Source of the DNA: JANXQE01 sp035651635 | GTDB lineage: Bacteria > Verrucomicrobiota > Verrucomicrobiia > Limisphaerales > UBA8199 | Direction: 5' to 3' | Assembly: GCA_035651635.1 (NCBI GenBank) | Contig: DASRFK010000209.1 | Location: forward strand, 1-43,463 | DNA length: 43,463 nucleotides | Shown: in pieces, positions 27,501-34,730 of the stretch | Numbering within the stretch: position 1 is the stretch's first letter | Layout of the letters: each line of letters begins with the position of its first letter | The notes under the pieces: generated by a model | The model's input: the letters and a program-made list of their open reading frames with translations, nothing else | Told to the model about the DNA's origin: nothing | The model's database searches: none | Translations under genes and position numbers: made by a program

Positions 27501-27857
27501 ACGACCACCACGCCGCTGCAGGCATTGGTCCTGCTGAATGACCCGCAGTTCATTGAAGCGGCGCGCGTCATGGCGGAGCATTTGGTGGGCCAGTGCGGTC
27601 AGGATACGACCGCCTGCATCACCCGCGGTTTTCGCCTCAGCACCGGACGTGAACCCAAGCCACGCGAATTGGCCCTGCTGCAACAACTCTACGAAGAACA
27701 GTTGAAGCACTTCCAATCCGACCCGGCCGCTGCCGAGCAATACCTTAAAATCGGCGAACGCCCAGTAGACAAAGGATTGCCCGCACAGCAACTGGCCGCG
27801 ACCGCAGTCCTTGCCAGCGCACTGATGAACCTGGATGAGTTCGTGACTGAACGATGA
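24597..27857 (+). CDS. PSCyt1-DUF1549-LamG-DUF1553 (PSD1) haem-binding exported protein
   Basis: A 1086-residue relative of the protein at 8070. A basic N-terminus precedes a hydrophobic segment (about 36-52) that anchors or exports it. The PSCyt1 haem site is C78-F-K-C81-H82 in RPILADRCFKCHGPDEKA. DUF1549 spans about 170-400 (IDAFVTERLAREGL, RRLSFDLRGLPAS, YGEQLANDWLDLARFADTYGYQ, CARCHDHKYDPISQKDFY). A LamG/concanavalin-like insert lies at about 460-685 (VAAFAFDEVKDDA, GNALKVAADTELPTNQWSHLTITYDGSS split over two strands). DUF1553 covers about 770-1080 (LAKWMIDPRNPLTARVAVNRAW, ATYRQSSQ, ETTTTPLQALVLLNDPQF). The lectin-like insert suggests glycan binding. The stop overlaps the next DUF1501 start (ATGA). 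The ATG at 24597 was preferred to a TTG 16 codons upstream. Confidence 0.9.
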   Translation: MLANSRSKRFWSAQAERRANHRRLRPARGTTARSLPWFGVVLLVAWIFMAHDQGVGAAEASDKVDFNFQIRPILADRCFKCHGPDEKARKAKLRLDQPESAFAVRDPQKHTRAIVPSHPEQSELVRRINTKDDDDRMPPPASNLSLNDEEKELLGRWVAQGAQYQQHWAFISVQKPAVPKPEDPTAAHNPIDAFVTERLAREGLHLMPEASRETLIRRLSFDLRGLPASLQEIDEFLADQSNNAYERVVDRFLASPAYGEQLANDWLDLARFADTYGYQNDVGRDMSPWRDWVIRAFNENLPYDQFIEWQLAGDLLPSPTPDQVLATAFNRLHRQTNEGGSIEEEFRIEYVSDRVATAGTAFLGLTLGCARCHDHKYDPISQKDFYSMSAFFNNIDESGLYSHFTRATPSPSLLLYKAGEEKKQEALLERIRAKERALASLSQDTQAFGAWLAAGSNSIPIPQPVAAFAFDEVKDDATANRVGTNFAQLFDSPTLEDGKIGKALKFSGDNSVVCKGSGAFNRTSPFSFSLWLEPMEKQERAVIFHRSRSWTDSGSRGYALLLEDGKPSFSLIHFWPGNALKVAADTELPTNQWSHLTITYDGSSRAAGVRLYLNGHPLPLRTVRDNLYKDIVHRKEWGDADVDEVQLTLAARFRDSGFKNGLIDEFEVFDRSLSPGEVRLLAGAKAGEPSGEELQAFYLTRLDQRYEALRTELQNLREEENRLIDDVPEIMVMKEMPERRATYLLKRGAYDARGDRVEPDTPERIFPFAKDLPRNRLGLAKWMIDPRNPLTARVAVNRAWRMHFGHGLVLTEEDFGTQGKLPTHPALLDWLAATFVESRWDLKALHKLIVMSATYRQSSQASPELLAKDPDNQLLARGPKHRLRAEEIRDNALAVSGLLSPKIGGPSVRPYQPEGLWEQSGTASHYTQDKGEGLYRRSLYTFWKRIVPPPSMLIFDAPTREVCTARRETTTTPLQALVLLNDPQFIEAARVMAEHLVGQCGQDTTACITRGFRLSTGREPKPRELALLQQLYEEQLKHFQSDPAAAEQYLKIGERPVDKGLPAQQLAATAVLASALMNLDEFVTER

Positions 27858-29359
27858 ACGCACCAAATCAACAATTCCTGTCCGGCCCCGGCCCGTCGCG
27901 GGCGCTGTGCACCGGGCCTTTACCGGCGGCCGGCCTGTCCCGTCGTCATTTCCTGAATCGCTTCGGCATGGGCCTGGGCGGCATCGCCCTGGCACACCTG
28001 TTCCGGCCTTTCAACTCCGATGCCGCAGACATCCCCAATCCAAGCCACGGCGGCAATTTGACAACGCTGCAGTTTCCTCCCAAAGCGAAGCGAGTGATTT
28101 ACCTGTTTATGGCCGGCGGCCCATCGCAGCTGGAGACCTTTGACTACAAACCGCTGCTCAACCAGCGCAACGGCGAGGACCTCCCGGAATCGGTGCGCAT
28201 GGGCCAGCGGCTCACCGGGATGTCGGGCAACCAGGCGGTGCTGCCCCTGGCCGGTTCGATTTACAAATTCCAACAACACGGCAAGGCCGGCGCGTGGGTG
28301 AGCGAATTGCTGCCGCACACCGCCAAAGTCGTCGATGACCTCTGCTTCGTTCGGTCGATGTACACCGAGGCGATCAATCATGATCCGGCCATCACTTTCA
28401 TGCAGACCGGCTCGCAACTTTCCGGCCGGCCCAGCATTGGCTCCTGGCTCAGCTACGGCCTGGGCACCGACAATGAGAACCTGCCGGCCTTTGTGGTCCT
28501 GATCACGCCTGGCAAAGTCGATCAGCCGCTCTATGCGCGGCTCTGGGGCAGCGGCTTTCTGCCCTCCGAATACCAGGGCGTTCAATTCCGGTCCGGTAAA
28601 GAACCCGTGCTGTATCTGGATAATCCGGCGGGTGTGAGTGCCGACAGTCGTCGCTCGATGCTCGATCGCTTGCGGGAAATCCAGCAATTTCAACGAACCC
28701 AATTCGCGGATCCTGAACTGGACGCGCGTATCGCTCAATATGAAATGGCGTTCCGGCTGCAAACCTCGGTTCCCGAAGTCATCGACAATTCGAAAGAACC
28801 CGAGAGCGTCTTTGAGTTGTATGGGCCGGACTCACGCAAGCCCGGCACCTTTGCCGCCAATTGCCTGCTGGCGCGACGCCTCGCCGAGAAGGGAGTGAAG
28901 TTCATCCAGCTCTACCATCAAGGCTGGGATCAGCACGGCAATTTACCAAAAGGAATTGCCAACCAATGCCGCGAAACGGATCAGCCCGCGGCGGCACTGA
29001 TTACCGACCTCAAACAACGCGGGTTGCTCGACGACACACTCGTCGTGTGGGGCGGCGAGTTTGGCCGCACCAATTACTCGCAAGGCAAGCTCACCAGCAC
29101 TGATTACGGCCGGGACCATCATCCGCGCTGCTTTACGGTCTGGATGGCGGGCGGCGGCGTGAAACCAGGATTAGTTTTCGGTGAGACCTGCGAATTTGGA
29201 TATAACATCGTGAAAGACCCCGTCCACGTGCACGATTTCCATGCCACGATGTTGCGCCTGTTAGGCATCGATCACGAGCGCCTCACTTTTAAGTACCAAG
29301 GCCGCCGCTTCCGTCTCACCGATGTTTTCGGCAAAGTTGTGGAACCGGTGCTGGCGTAA
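27854..29359 (+). CDS. DUF1501 protein with Tat signal (second copy)
   Basis: A 501-residue DUF1501 protein with a twin-arginine motif SRRHFLNRF (R30-R31) and a hydrophobic stretch GMGLGGIALAHLF. Family hallmarks are FMAGGPSQLETFDYKP, WGGEFGRTNY, GRDHHPRCFTVWMAGGG and VHDFHATMLRLLGIDHERL. It is a clear but diverged paralogue of the gene at 6606: that one has SHVDTFD where this one has SQLETFD. The ATG overlaps the PSD1 stop by 4 bp, so the pair is translationally coupled in the usual PSD1-then-DUF1501 order. Its partner's lectin-like insert hints at a polysaccharide substrate; the chemistry is unknown. Confidence 0.92.
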   Translation: MNAPNQQFLSGPGPSRALCTGPLPAAGLSRRHFLNRFGMGLGGIALAHLFRPFNSDAADIPNPSHGGNLTTLQFPPKAKRVIYLFMAGGPSQLETFDYKPLLNQRNGEDLPESVRMGQRLTGMSGNQAVLPLAGSIYKFQQHGKAGAWVSELLPHTAKVVDDLCFVRSMYTEAINHDPAITFMQTGSQLSGRPSIGSWLSYGLGTDNENLPAFVVLITPGKVDQPLYARLWGSGFLPSEYQGVQFRSGKEPVLYLDNPAGVSADSRRSMLDRLREIQQFQRTQFADPELDARIAQYEMAFRLQTSVPEVIDNSKEPESVFELYGPDSRKPGTFAANCLLARRLAEKGVKFIQLYHQGWDQHGNLPKGIANQCRETDQPAAALITDLKQRGLLDDTLVVWGGEFGRTNYSQGKLTSTDYGRDHHPRCFTVWMAGGGVKPGLVFGETCEFGYNIVKDPVHVHDFHATMLRLLGIDHERLTFKYQGRRFRLTDVFGKVVEPVLA

Positions 29360-29389
29360 TCGGCCGGAGCATTTATTAGGCGCCCCGGC

Positions 29390-29895
29390 GCGCGAACTTC
29401 CAGTTCGCATAGACCTGCAAACTGTTTTGGCGCAAAAAACGAGTCAGACGCGGGCAGGCAGTCGGGCGTTGCTGCGGGCAGGCATGCCCGCGCGCCGGTG
29501 CGCGAACTTCTAGTTCGCAGAGACCTGCAAACTGTTTCTGGCGCAAAAAGGAGTCGGACGCGGACCGGGGCAATCGGGCGTTGCTGCGAGCAGGCATGCC
29601 CGCGCCCCGGCGCGCGAACTTCCAGTTCGCAGAGACCCGCAAACTGTTTCCGCCGCAAAAACGAGTCGGACGCGGACCGGGGCAATCGGGCGTTGCTGCG
29701 GGCAGGCATGCCCGCGCGCCGGCGTGCGAACTTCCAGTTCGCAGAGACTCGCAAACTGTTTCTGGCGCAAAAACGAGTCGGACGCGGACCGGCAGTCGGG
29801 CGTTGCTGCGGCAGGCATGCCCGCGCGCCGGTGCGCGAACTTCCAGTTCGCAGAGACCCGCAAACTGTTTTGGCGCAAAAAACGAGTCAGACGTC
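29390..29895 (+). repeat. Tandem array of ~110-bp units, each with two hairpins (about 4.5 copies)
   Basis: Units begin at about 29390, 29500, 29612, 29724 and 29833; spacing is 109-112 bp and the last is partial. Each starts with a hairpin GCGAACT-TCC-AGTTCGC (one TCT loop variant). Full units end with another, GCGGGCA-GGCA-TGCCCGC or close variants. Between them lie CTGTTTTGGCGC and GAGTCNGACGCGG. Short frames run through several units in different phases, as expected of non-coding repeats. The array sits between a DUF1501 gene and a convergent response-regulator gene. Confidence 0.85.
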
Positions 29896-29915
29896 GGATG
29901 TGTGGTCGGGCTGGT

Positions 29916-30512
29916 CTAGGCGCGCGCGCCGGAACCACCTGCACCCGCACCGCCGATCCAGGAACTTGTCGCCTGCCAGCCTGAGGAGGACTGCGGCAGC
30001 GACAATGACGCCCCCCGGGAGGGCTGGCCCGCAACCCAGGCAGCGTTGATGTTCTTCACCAATTCGATCAGGGCATTGAATCCAATCGGCTTGACCAGGT
30101 AAGAATCGGCACCACCCGCGTAGGCCTGCTGGATATCGTCCTGCAGTTCCGAACCTGAGAAGATAACGACTGGAAGACTGCCCACCTCGGGATGGTTGCG
30201 AATCCACCGGAGCACATCAAATCCCGTTGCGCGAGGCATCTTGAGATCCAGCAAGACCAACGAGGGCAATGGATACGTTCGCCGATCAGCGTAGCGGCCA
30301 CGGCCATTGAGGTAAGCCATCGCCTGCTCGGCGTCAGTCACGTTTTGCACCGCGAATTGAACCTTGGCGCGCCGCGCCGCGGCTTGAAAGAGCTCCGTAT
30401 CGTTCGGATCATCGTCGATGTGAAGCAGGGTAAAAACCTGGGGCTTGGAGCCGGCCCAAGCCGCAGGCTGAAGTGGCCCCGAGGTGGCGGTCTTCATTCT
30501 GGGTTTCTTCAT
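29916..30512 (-). CDS. Single-domain (Rcp1-like) response regulator with Gly/Ser-rich tail
   Basis: A 198-residue protein with one receiver domain (about 26-155). Acidic residues are in HIDDDPNDT (32-39), the phosphorylated aspartate is D89 in LVLLDLKMP, S119 is the switch position and K141 lies in YLVKPIG. There is no output domain. A roughly 40-residue tail rich in Gly, Ser and Ala (SWIGGAGAGGSGARA) ends 20 bp from the tandem repeat array. The N-terminal 25 residues are an extension with alternative starts (M6). It is related to the next upstream gene on the same strand, and no histidine kinase is encoded nearby. Confidence 0.9.
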   Translation of the reverse strand: MKKPRMKTATSGPLQPAAWAGSKPQVFTLLHIDDDPNDTELFQAAARRAKVQFAVQNVTDAEQAMAYLNGRGRYADRRTYPLPSLVLLDLKMPRATGFDVLRWIRNHPEVGSLPVVIFSGSELQDDIQQAYAGGADSYLVKPIGFNALIELVKNINAAWVAGQPSRGASLSLPQSSSGWQATSSWIGGAGAGGSGARA

Positions 30513-30657
30513 AGTTATTGGTGCGAGGTCTGGCTGAGGTTTAAAAAAACGAGGCTAGGCCCAGTCATACGTTTACCGTGATACCCCGGATCCTACAGCG
30601 GAGTCAAAGGAAAGTTTCGGAATCTTCGTCATCCTGGCAAATCACCAGGTAACGTGC

Positions 30658-31140
30658 TCAAAGCAAAGTACTTTCGGCCAAAGGAGGCTTGAGGGCCGAG
30701 GCTGGCGTCGGAAATCGGTTCAGCTCAGTCCAGTACGCCTCGAACCGCTGGATCATGTTGACCATTTCATTAAATTCGACCGGTTTGACCAGGTAAGAAT
30801 TAGCCCCCAAATCGTAGGCGCGATCGACATCTGCCTGCAAATTCGACGAGGTCAGCACCACAACCAGGAGCCGCTTAAGATCGGCCTGCGACCGAATCCA
30901 TTGGAGAACCTCGAAGCCGTTGGTGCCGGGCATTTTCAAATCCAGCAGCAACAAAAATGGGACAGGATAACGACCGCGATCTGCGTACTGGTTCACTCCG
31001 CGAAGGTAATTAATGGCCTGCTCCCCATCCACAACGGTCTGCAGCACCTCACCCAGGCCGGCTTTCTGAAAAGCCCGTTTGATGAGCAACGTATCGTTCG
31101 GATCATCCTCAGCTAAAAGAATATTTTGGTCGGTCAGCAT
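30658..31140 (-). CDS. Single-domain (Rcp1-like) response regulator
   Basis: A 160-residue receiver protein. The acidic pocket is AEDDPNDT (10-17), the phosphoacceptor D67 is in LLLLDLKMPGTNG, T97 is the switch residue and K119 lies in YLVKPVEF. It has no DNA-binding domain, so it probably acts through protein contacts as Rcp1- or CheY-type regulators do. It shares the strand and general sequence with the regulator at 29916 (145-bp gap) and is probably a paralogue by duplication. The ATG at 31140 faces the NarL-type gene across a 183-bp divergent intergenic region. Confidence 0.92.
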   Translation of the reverse strand: MLTDQNILLAEDDPNDTLLIKRAFQKAGLGEVLQTVVDGEQAINYLRGVNQYADRGRYPVPFLLLLDLKMPGTNGFEVLQWIRSQADLKRLLVVVLTSSNLQADVDRAYDLGANSYLVKPVEFNEMVNMIQRFEAYWTELNRFPTPASALKPPLAESTLL

Positions 31141-31323
31141 CGTTCCAGAGCGCCTTACAAAGTTGGCGGCGAATCAAAATAACCGGTTGTGATCGGTACG
31201 CAAGAGTGGAAGTCAATTTTGGGGAAACACCCTTACTTTAGGCGCGGGTTTTACCCCATTTTAATTGTCACACCGCCACGCCACCCTTTTGTAAACCGCA
31301 GTCCAGTCAATCAAATTAGTTTT

Positions 31324-32001
31324 ATGAGTATCAGCGTTTTGCTCGTCGACGACCACAACATCGTGCGCCAGGGTCTCAAGGCCCTGTTAACCGCCGAAAG
31401 CGACATCACTATCGTAGCCGAGGCTCAGACCGGCCGCGAAGCCGTCCAGATAGCCGCCAAAGTCCATCCCGAAGTCGTGGTCATGGACTTAGCGATGCCC
31501 TTGCTCAATGGCTGGGAGGCCACCAGGCAAATCCTTAAAGTCGCCCCGTCAGCCAAAATCCTCATTTTATCGACCTACGACAGCGACGAGCACGTACAAC
31601 AGGCCATCGCAAACGGGGCGGCCGCCTATTTGATCAAACAGACTGCGGCTGGCGATTTGGTAAAGGCTATACGCGAGGTTCGCAAGGGCAACGCCTTTTT
31701 CAGCCCGCCGATTGCCCAAAGGCTGCGCGAGAAGACGTACCAGGTCCCGCACGAGGACAAACCTGCCGCGGCACCCGAGGTGGAACTTACGCTACGGGAG
31801 GCCGAAGTGTTGCAACTCATTGCTGAAGGCTTTGCTAATAAACAAATTGCGGCCGAGTTGGGTTTGAGCGTCAAGACCGTCGAAAAGCACCGGCAACAAG
31901 TCATGAACAAGCTCGATATCCATGATACCGCGAGCCTGGTGCGGCATGCCGCGGCTAAGGGAATTATCGAGACGAACCTGGCTGGAGTTCCACAGACTTG
32001 A
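31324..32001 (+). CDS. NarL/LuxR-family response regulator
   Basis: A 225-residue two-domain transcription factor. The receiver (1-120) has D10 and D9 in LLVDDHN, phosphoacceptor D55 in VVVMDLAMP, T-type switch in LSTYDSDE and lysine in YLIKQTAAG (Q where a Pro is usual after Lys). A GerE/LuxR helix-turn-helix follows (about 155-220; LTLREAEVLQLIAEGFANKQ, LSVKTVEKHRQQVMNKL). The ATG at 31324 starts right at the receiver; the frame is open 135 bp further but that part is not conserved-looking. Divergent from the two single-domain regulators. It may control them or act downstream of an unlinked kinase. Confidence 0.95.
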   Translation: MSISVLLVDDHNIVRQGLKALLTAESDITIVAEAQTGREAVQIAAKVHPEVVVMDLAMPLLNGWEATRQILKVAPSAKILILSTYDSDEHVQQAIANGAAAYLIKQTAAGDLVKAIREVRKGNAFFSPPIAQRLREKTYQVPHEDKPAAAPEVELTLREAEVLQLIAEGFANKQIAAELGLSVKTVEKHRQQVMNKLDIHDTASLVRHAAAKGIIETNLAGVPQT

Positions 32002-32051
32002 CGGTTGCGTGGAGTATTTATTTTGGCGTGAAAAATGCTCCTTTTCGGGGC

Positions 32052-32222
32052 ATGAAGCGCGCCGATTTTAAGGTTCTTCCCGGCAAAGGGGGCTGGATCC
32101 ACACCACACTGGCTCCAGTCAATGACAAGCATTCGAGTTCGTTTGGTTTGACCGATATAGTCATGCTCTCGGCCTTGGTCCTCGGCGTTATTGCCGTAGC
32201 GCGCCTCTTGATTGCCCATTGA
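32052..32222 (+). CDS. Possible small membrane protein
   Basis: A 56-residue frame ending in one predicted transmembrane helix (LTDIVMLSALVLGVIAVARL). The frame extends upstream to a TTG at 31998 that overlaps the regulator's stop codon, giving a 74-residue version by coupling. The basic N-terminus and C-terminal helix look like a real single-pass protein, but no family is recognised and there is no good ribosome site at the ATG. Confidence 0.35.
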   Translation: MKRADFKVLPGKGGWIHTTLAPVNDKHSSSFGLTDIVMLSALVLGVIAVARLLIAH

Positions 32223-32334
32223 TTCGCCCTCCGGTCAAATGGTCGGATGGAGCAGTTCCCTCTATGGTCTTCTGTCATTGTCCCAACACAGATCAGCTTG
32301 TCCGTTAATTCGACACACCGCACTTTTTCCTCAC

Positions 32335-32970
32335 CTACCCGGCCTGCAATACTGATCGGACGTGACGTCCCGCGACCGTAATGTCCCCGTTAGCAATCCC
32401 GGCGACACACGCAGGGTAAAGCTCGTGCTCGGCTGACTGTATCCGCTCGTGTAGAGTTTGCGGCGTATCGCTTTGAAGGACCGGCACGGCTTTCTGGGCG
32501 ATAATCGGCCCTGCATCAATGCCGGCATCGACAAAATGCACGGTGCAGCCGGTGACTTTCACGCCATATTCCCAAGCTTGCTTCCAGGCTTCGAGCCCGG
32601 GAAACGACGGCAGAAGAGATGGGTGGATATTAACGATTCGCCCGTCAAATGCCTTGAGGAACTCGCCTTTGAGGACCCTCATAAAGCCTGCCAGCACCAC
32701 CAGGTCGACCTGCGCCTGCTGTAGCGCCCGCAGGTAAGCCGTTTCGGCGTCCTCGTCCAGCTTGGTCCGAAACTTACCCGGCGCGATGAATCGGGCTGGA
32801 ACATTATATTCCGTGGCGCGACTGAGGATGCCCGCGTCCTGGACATCGCTCAACACAAGCGTCAACTCCGCTGGAAGTGACCCGGCGTCGCGAGCCTTGG
32901 CGAGCGCGACGAAATTCGAGCCTTTGCCGGAGCCCAGGACTCCAATTCTGAACGCGCGCGCGCGGGTCAT
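32335..32970 (-). CDS. purN: Phosphoribosylglycinamide formyltransferase (GART)
   Basis: PurN transfers a formyl group from 10-formyltetrahydrofolate to GAR in purine synthesis. The 211-residue length is normal. It has the phosphate loop GSGKGSN (13-19) and the catalytic N-H-D set: N114 and H116 in RIVNIHPSLLPSF and D152 in DAGIDAGPII. The ATG at 32970 was preferred to an upstream in-frame codon at 33006. It stands alone, convergent with the regulator gene and facing the hicA remnant. Confidence 0.95.
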   Translation of the reverse strand: MTRARAFRIGVLGSGKGSNFVALAKARDAGSLPAELTLVLSDVQDAGILSRATEYNVPARFIAPGKFRTKLDEDAETAYLRALQQAQVDLVVLAGFMRVLKGEFLKAFDGRIVNIHPSLLPSFPGLEAWKQAWEYGVKVTGCTVHFVDAGIDAGPIIAQKAVPVLQSDTPQTLHERIQSAEHELYPACVAGIANGDITVAGRHVRSVLQAG

Positions 32971-33026
32971 CCGGACTTGATACCTAACCAGACCAACCGA
33001 AAACAAGCACGAACGGCAGGGATGGA

Positions 33027-33040
33027 AGCGCTAAAGCGCT
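33027..33040. repeat. Short palindrome AGCGCT-AA-AGCGCT
   Basis: A 14-nt inverted repeat in the spacer between purN and the hicA-like remnant. It may be a REP-type fragment or a regulatory site for purN. No other copy was noticed in the window. Confidence 0.4.
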
Positions 33041-33165
33041 GAAGCGGCGGGAACCCTCGGGTGCTGTGCAGAGCCAGCAGCACATCCAAGAGAATCTCAG
33101 GTTGCAACAAACGAACCTAAGACGCTCGGAGATTCTGAACGAATCATTCCGGATCGGTCAGGCAG

Positions 33166-33395
33166 ATGTTCAACGAGATTTCACCGATGCAAAAAGTGCT
33201 TTGCCGCGACTGGGCCTATCGCCAAGTGCATCAGGAGGGCAGCCACCGATTTTACGGACCGAGACACCAAGCCATCAACGCCTCTCGGTGCCCAACCATA
33301 ACCCGCTGCGGGTAGGCACGCTCAACGCAGTCGTTCGAGCGGTTGCGGCCCACAAAGGCGTGGATCGGCAAACTGTATTGGATTCGTTACGTTGA
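33166..33395 (+). pseudogene. Frameshifted HicA-type toxin gene remnant
   Basis: Read in one frame from the ATG at 33166, the translation is HicA-like: YRQVHQEGSHRFYGP, with the GSH containing the catalytic His typical of the dsRBD-like HicA fold. Near 33265-33275 the similarity moves to the frame one base earlier: RLSVPNHNPLRVGTLNAVVR, then AAHKGVDRQTVLDSLR to the stop. This matches the HicA C-terminal pattern VP-H-x-(L)-x-x-GTLx-xIL. The combined length of about 76 codons fits HicA (60-85). HicA is an mRNA-cleaving toxin normally paired with the antitoxin HicB; no hicB is visible on either side. A single-base deletion would explain the break; sequencing error cannot be excluded. Confidence 0.65.
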
Positions 33396-33478
33396 TGCCG
33401 TTGCCGCAAGGCAAACCATTCGCCTTGACACCCAAGCGGGGGAACGGTGAGATAGTTTCGGTGGATCGTTCTGAGGTG

Positions 33479-34726
33479 ATGACTATTCGAAAACGAAGCT
33501 GCATGAGAGCCTGGAGCTTGGGCCTTTGGCTGGCCATAGCGGCATTGCGGATTGTGCCAGGGTCAGGCGCAATTGCTGCCCAAAATCAGGCTCCGGGAAG
33601 TCCGGCCGCCGAGGCGGCTGAGGACAAAGAGGCGTGCATTCGGAATTTGAAGGTGATCTACGACGCGATCCAAGCCTATCAATTCGATCACAAAGACTTG
33701 CCTAACTGGCTGTCCGATCTGGTCCCCGATTATCTTTCCGATGCCAACGTATTGATTTGCCCGGTTTGCCGCCGTACGGGCAGGACCGAACAGCCGCCTT
33801 TGGCCGATCCGAAGCTGGCGTGTTCGTACGTTTTTGAGTTCTGTCCTGTTCCGGCAGGTGCTGCCCGTTCGGGGGAGGCACCTCACACACGCCGCGAGTG
33901 GAAGCGCCGTCAAATGGGCCTGTTGGGGTCAGTTGTACCGATGGTCCGCTGCCGGTTTCACGATCCCGTACTTAACCTGGCGTTCAACGGCAGCATTTAT
34001 GAAAGCCCCATGCAATGGGAATTGCTTTTTACCAACCGCATCCGGGCCGCCGAACTGTCGATCCGCGCGATTTTCGGCGGAGACATAGCCGAGGAACCGG
34101 TCGCGCCGTCCACAAACACACCGGCGCCTGAACTGGTTCGGCACGACCCTTCGACCGTCAGCCATCCAGTCGATTTGAGCCGGTTTTACACCTCCAATTT
34201 GGCCCAGGCTTGGCAGGGCAAACCAGGTGACGATCTCGCTGCCTTGCCCAAAGGACTACAGCATCTCGGAGGAGTCGACTTCGACATCCGCGGCATCGTT
34301 CAGTTGAAAGGCCAATCCCCTGCCCTTTCCGCGTTTCCGGCCTCTGCCAAGGGCATACCGGTGCATCAACGATGCCAGCATCTTTATTTTCTGCACGCGG
34401 CCTGCGTTAGCGGCAAGGTTGAAGACGGCGAGCAAATTGGCTCGTACGTCGTCCATCTGCCCAATGATCAAATGACGCTCGACATCCCGATTTACTACGG
34501 CCGTTCGGTGCTTAATTGGCACCAGGAAAAAGCAGAATCTACACCTGACAAAGACCTAAAAGTCGCCTGGAGCGGCCAGAACGCTCTGAGCGCCCGCGGC
34601 GACCGGCCCATTCGCCTGTTTATGACTGCCTGGAATCTGGCGCCCGGTGTGGAAGTCGACAGCTTGGATTTCGTGTCTGCGGAGCGCAATGCGGCGCCTT
34701 TCCTGGTAGCGATTAGTTTTGACTGA
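33479..34726 (+). CDS. Exported protein with pilin-like N-terminal segment
   Basis: A 415-residue protein from the ATG at 33479. An N-terminal signal peptide (hydrophobic stretch about 11-28, AIAAQ cleavage site near 31-35) is followed by a stretch typical of the mature part of Verrucomicrobia/Planctomycete pilin-like proteins: CIRNLKVIYDAIQAYQFDHK (53-72), then LPNWLSDLVPDYL and a Cys pair CPVC (94-97). Ordinary pilins carry this after a prepilin helix, absent here. The remaining 300 residues are unrecognised. They contain Cys residues and beta-type segments (VVHLPNDQMTLDIPIYYGRS). The next gene starts 4 bp downstream, so they form an operon. The ATG at 33506 is an alternative start. Confidence 0.7.
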   Translation: MTIRKRSCMRAWSLGLWLAIAALRIVPGSGAIAAQNQAPGSPAAEAAEDKEACIRNLKVIYDAIQAYQFDHKDLPNWLSDLVPDYLSDANVLICPVCRRTGRTEQPPLADPKLACSYVFEFCPVPAGAARSGEAPHTRREWKRRQMGLLGSVVPMVRCRFHDPVLNLAFNGSIYESPMQWELLFTNRIRAAELSIRAIFGGDIAEEPVAPSTNTPAPELVRHDPSTVSHPVDLSRFYTSNLAQAWQGKPGDDLAALPKGLQHLGGVDFDIRGIVQLKGQSPALSAFPASAKGIPVHQRCQHLYFLHAACVSGKVEDGEQIGSYVVHLPNDQMTLDIPIYYGRSVLNWHQEKAESTPDKDLKVAWSGQNALSARGDRPIRLFMTAWNLAPGVEVDSLDFVSAERNAAPFLVAISFD

Positions 34727-34730
34727 CCGC

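Noticed and set aside
29390..29895. CRISPR array
   Set aside because: Units are about 110 bp with no short constant repeat plus unique spacer alternation, and there are no cas genes.
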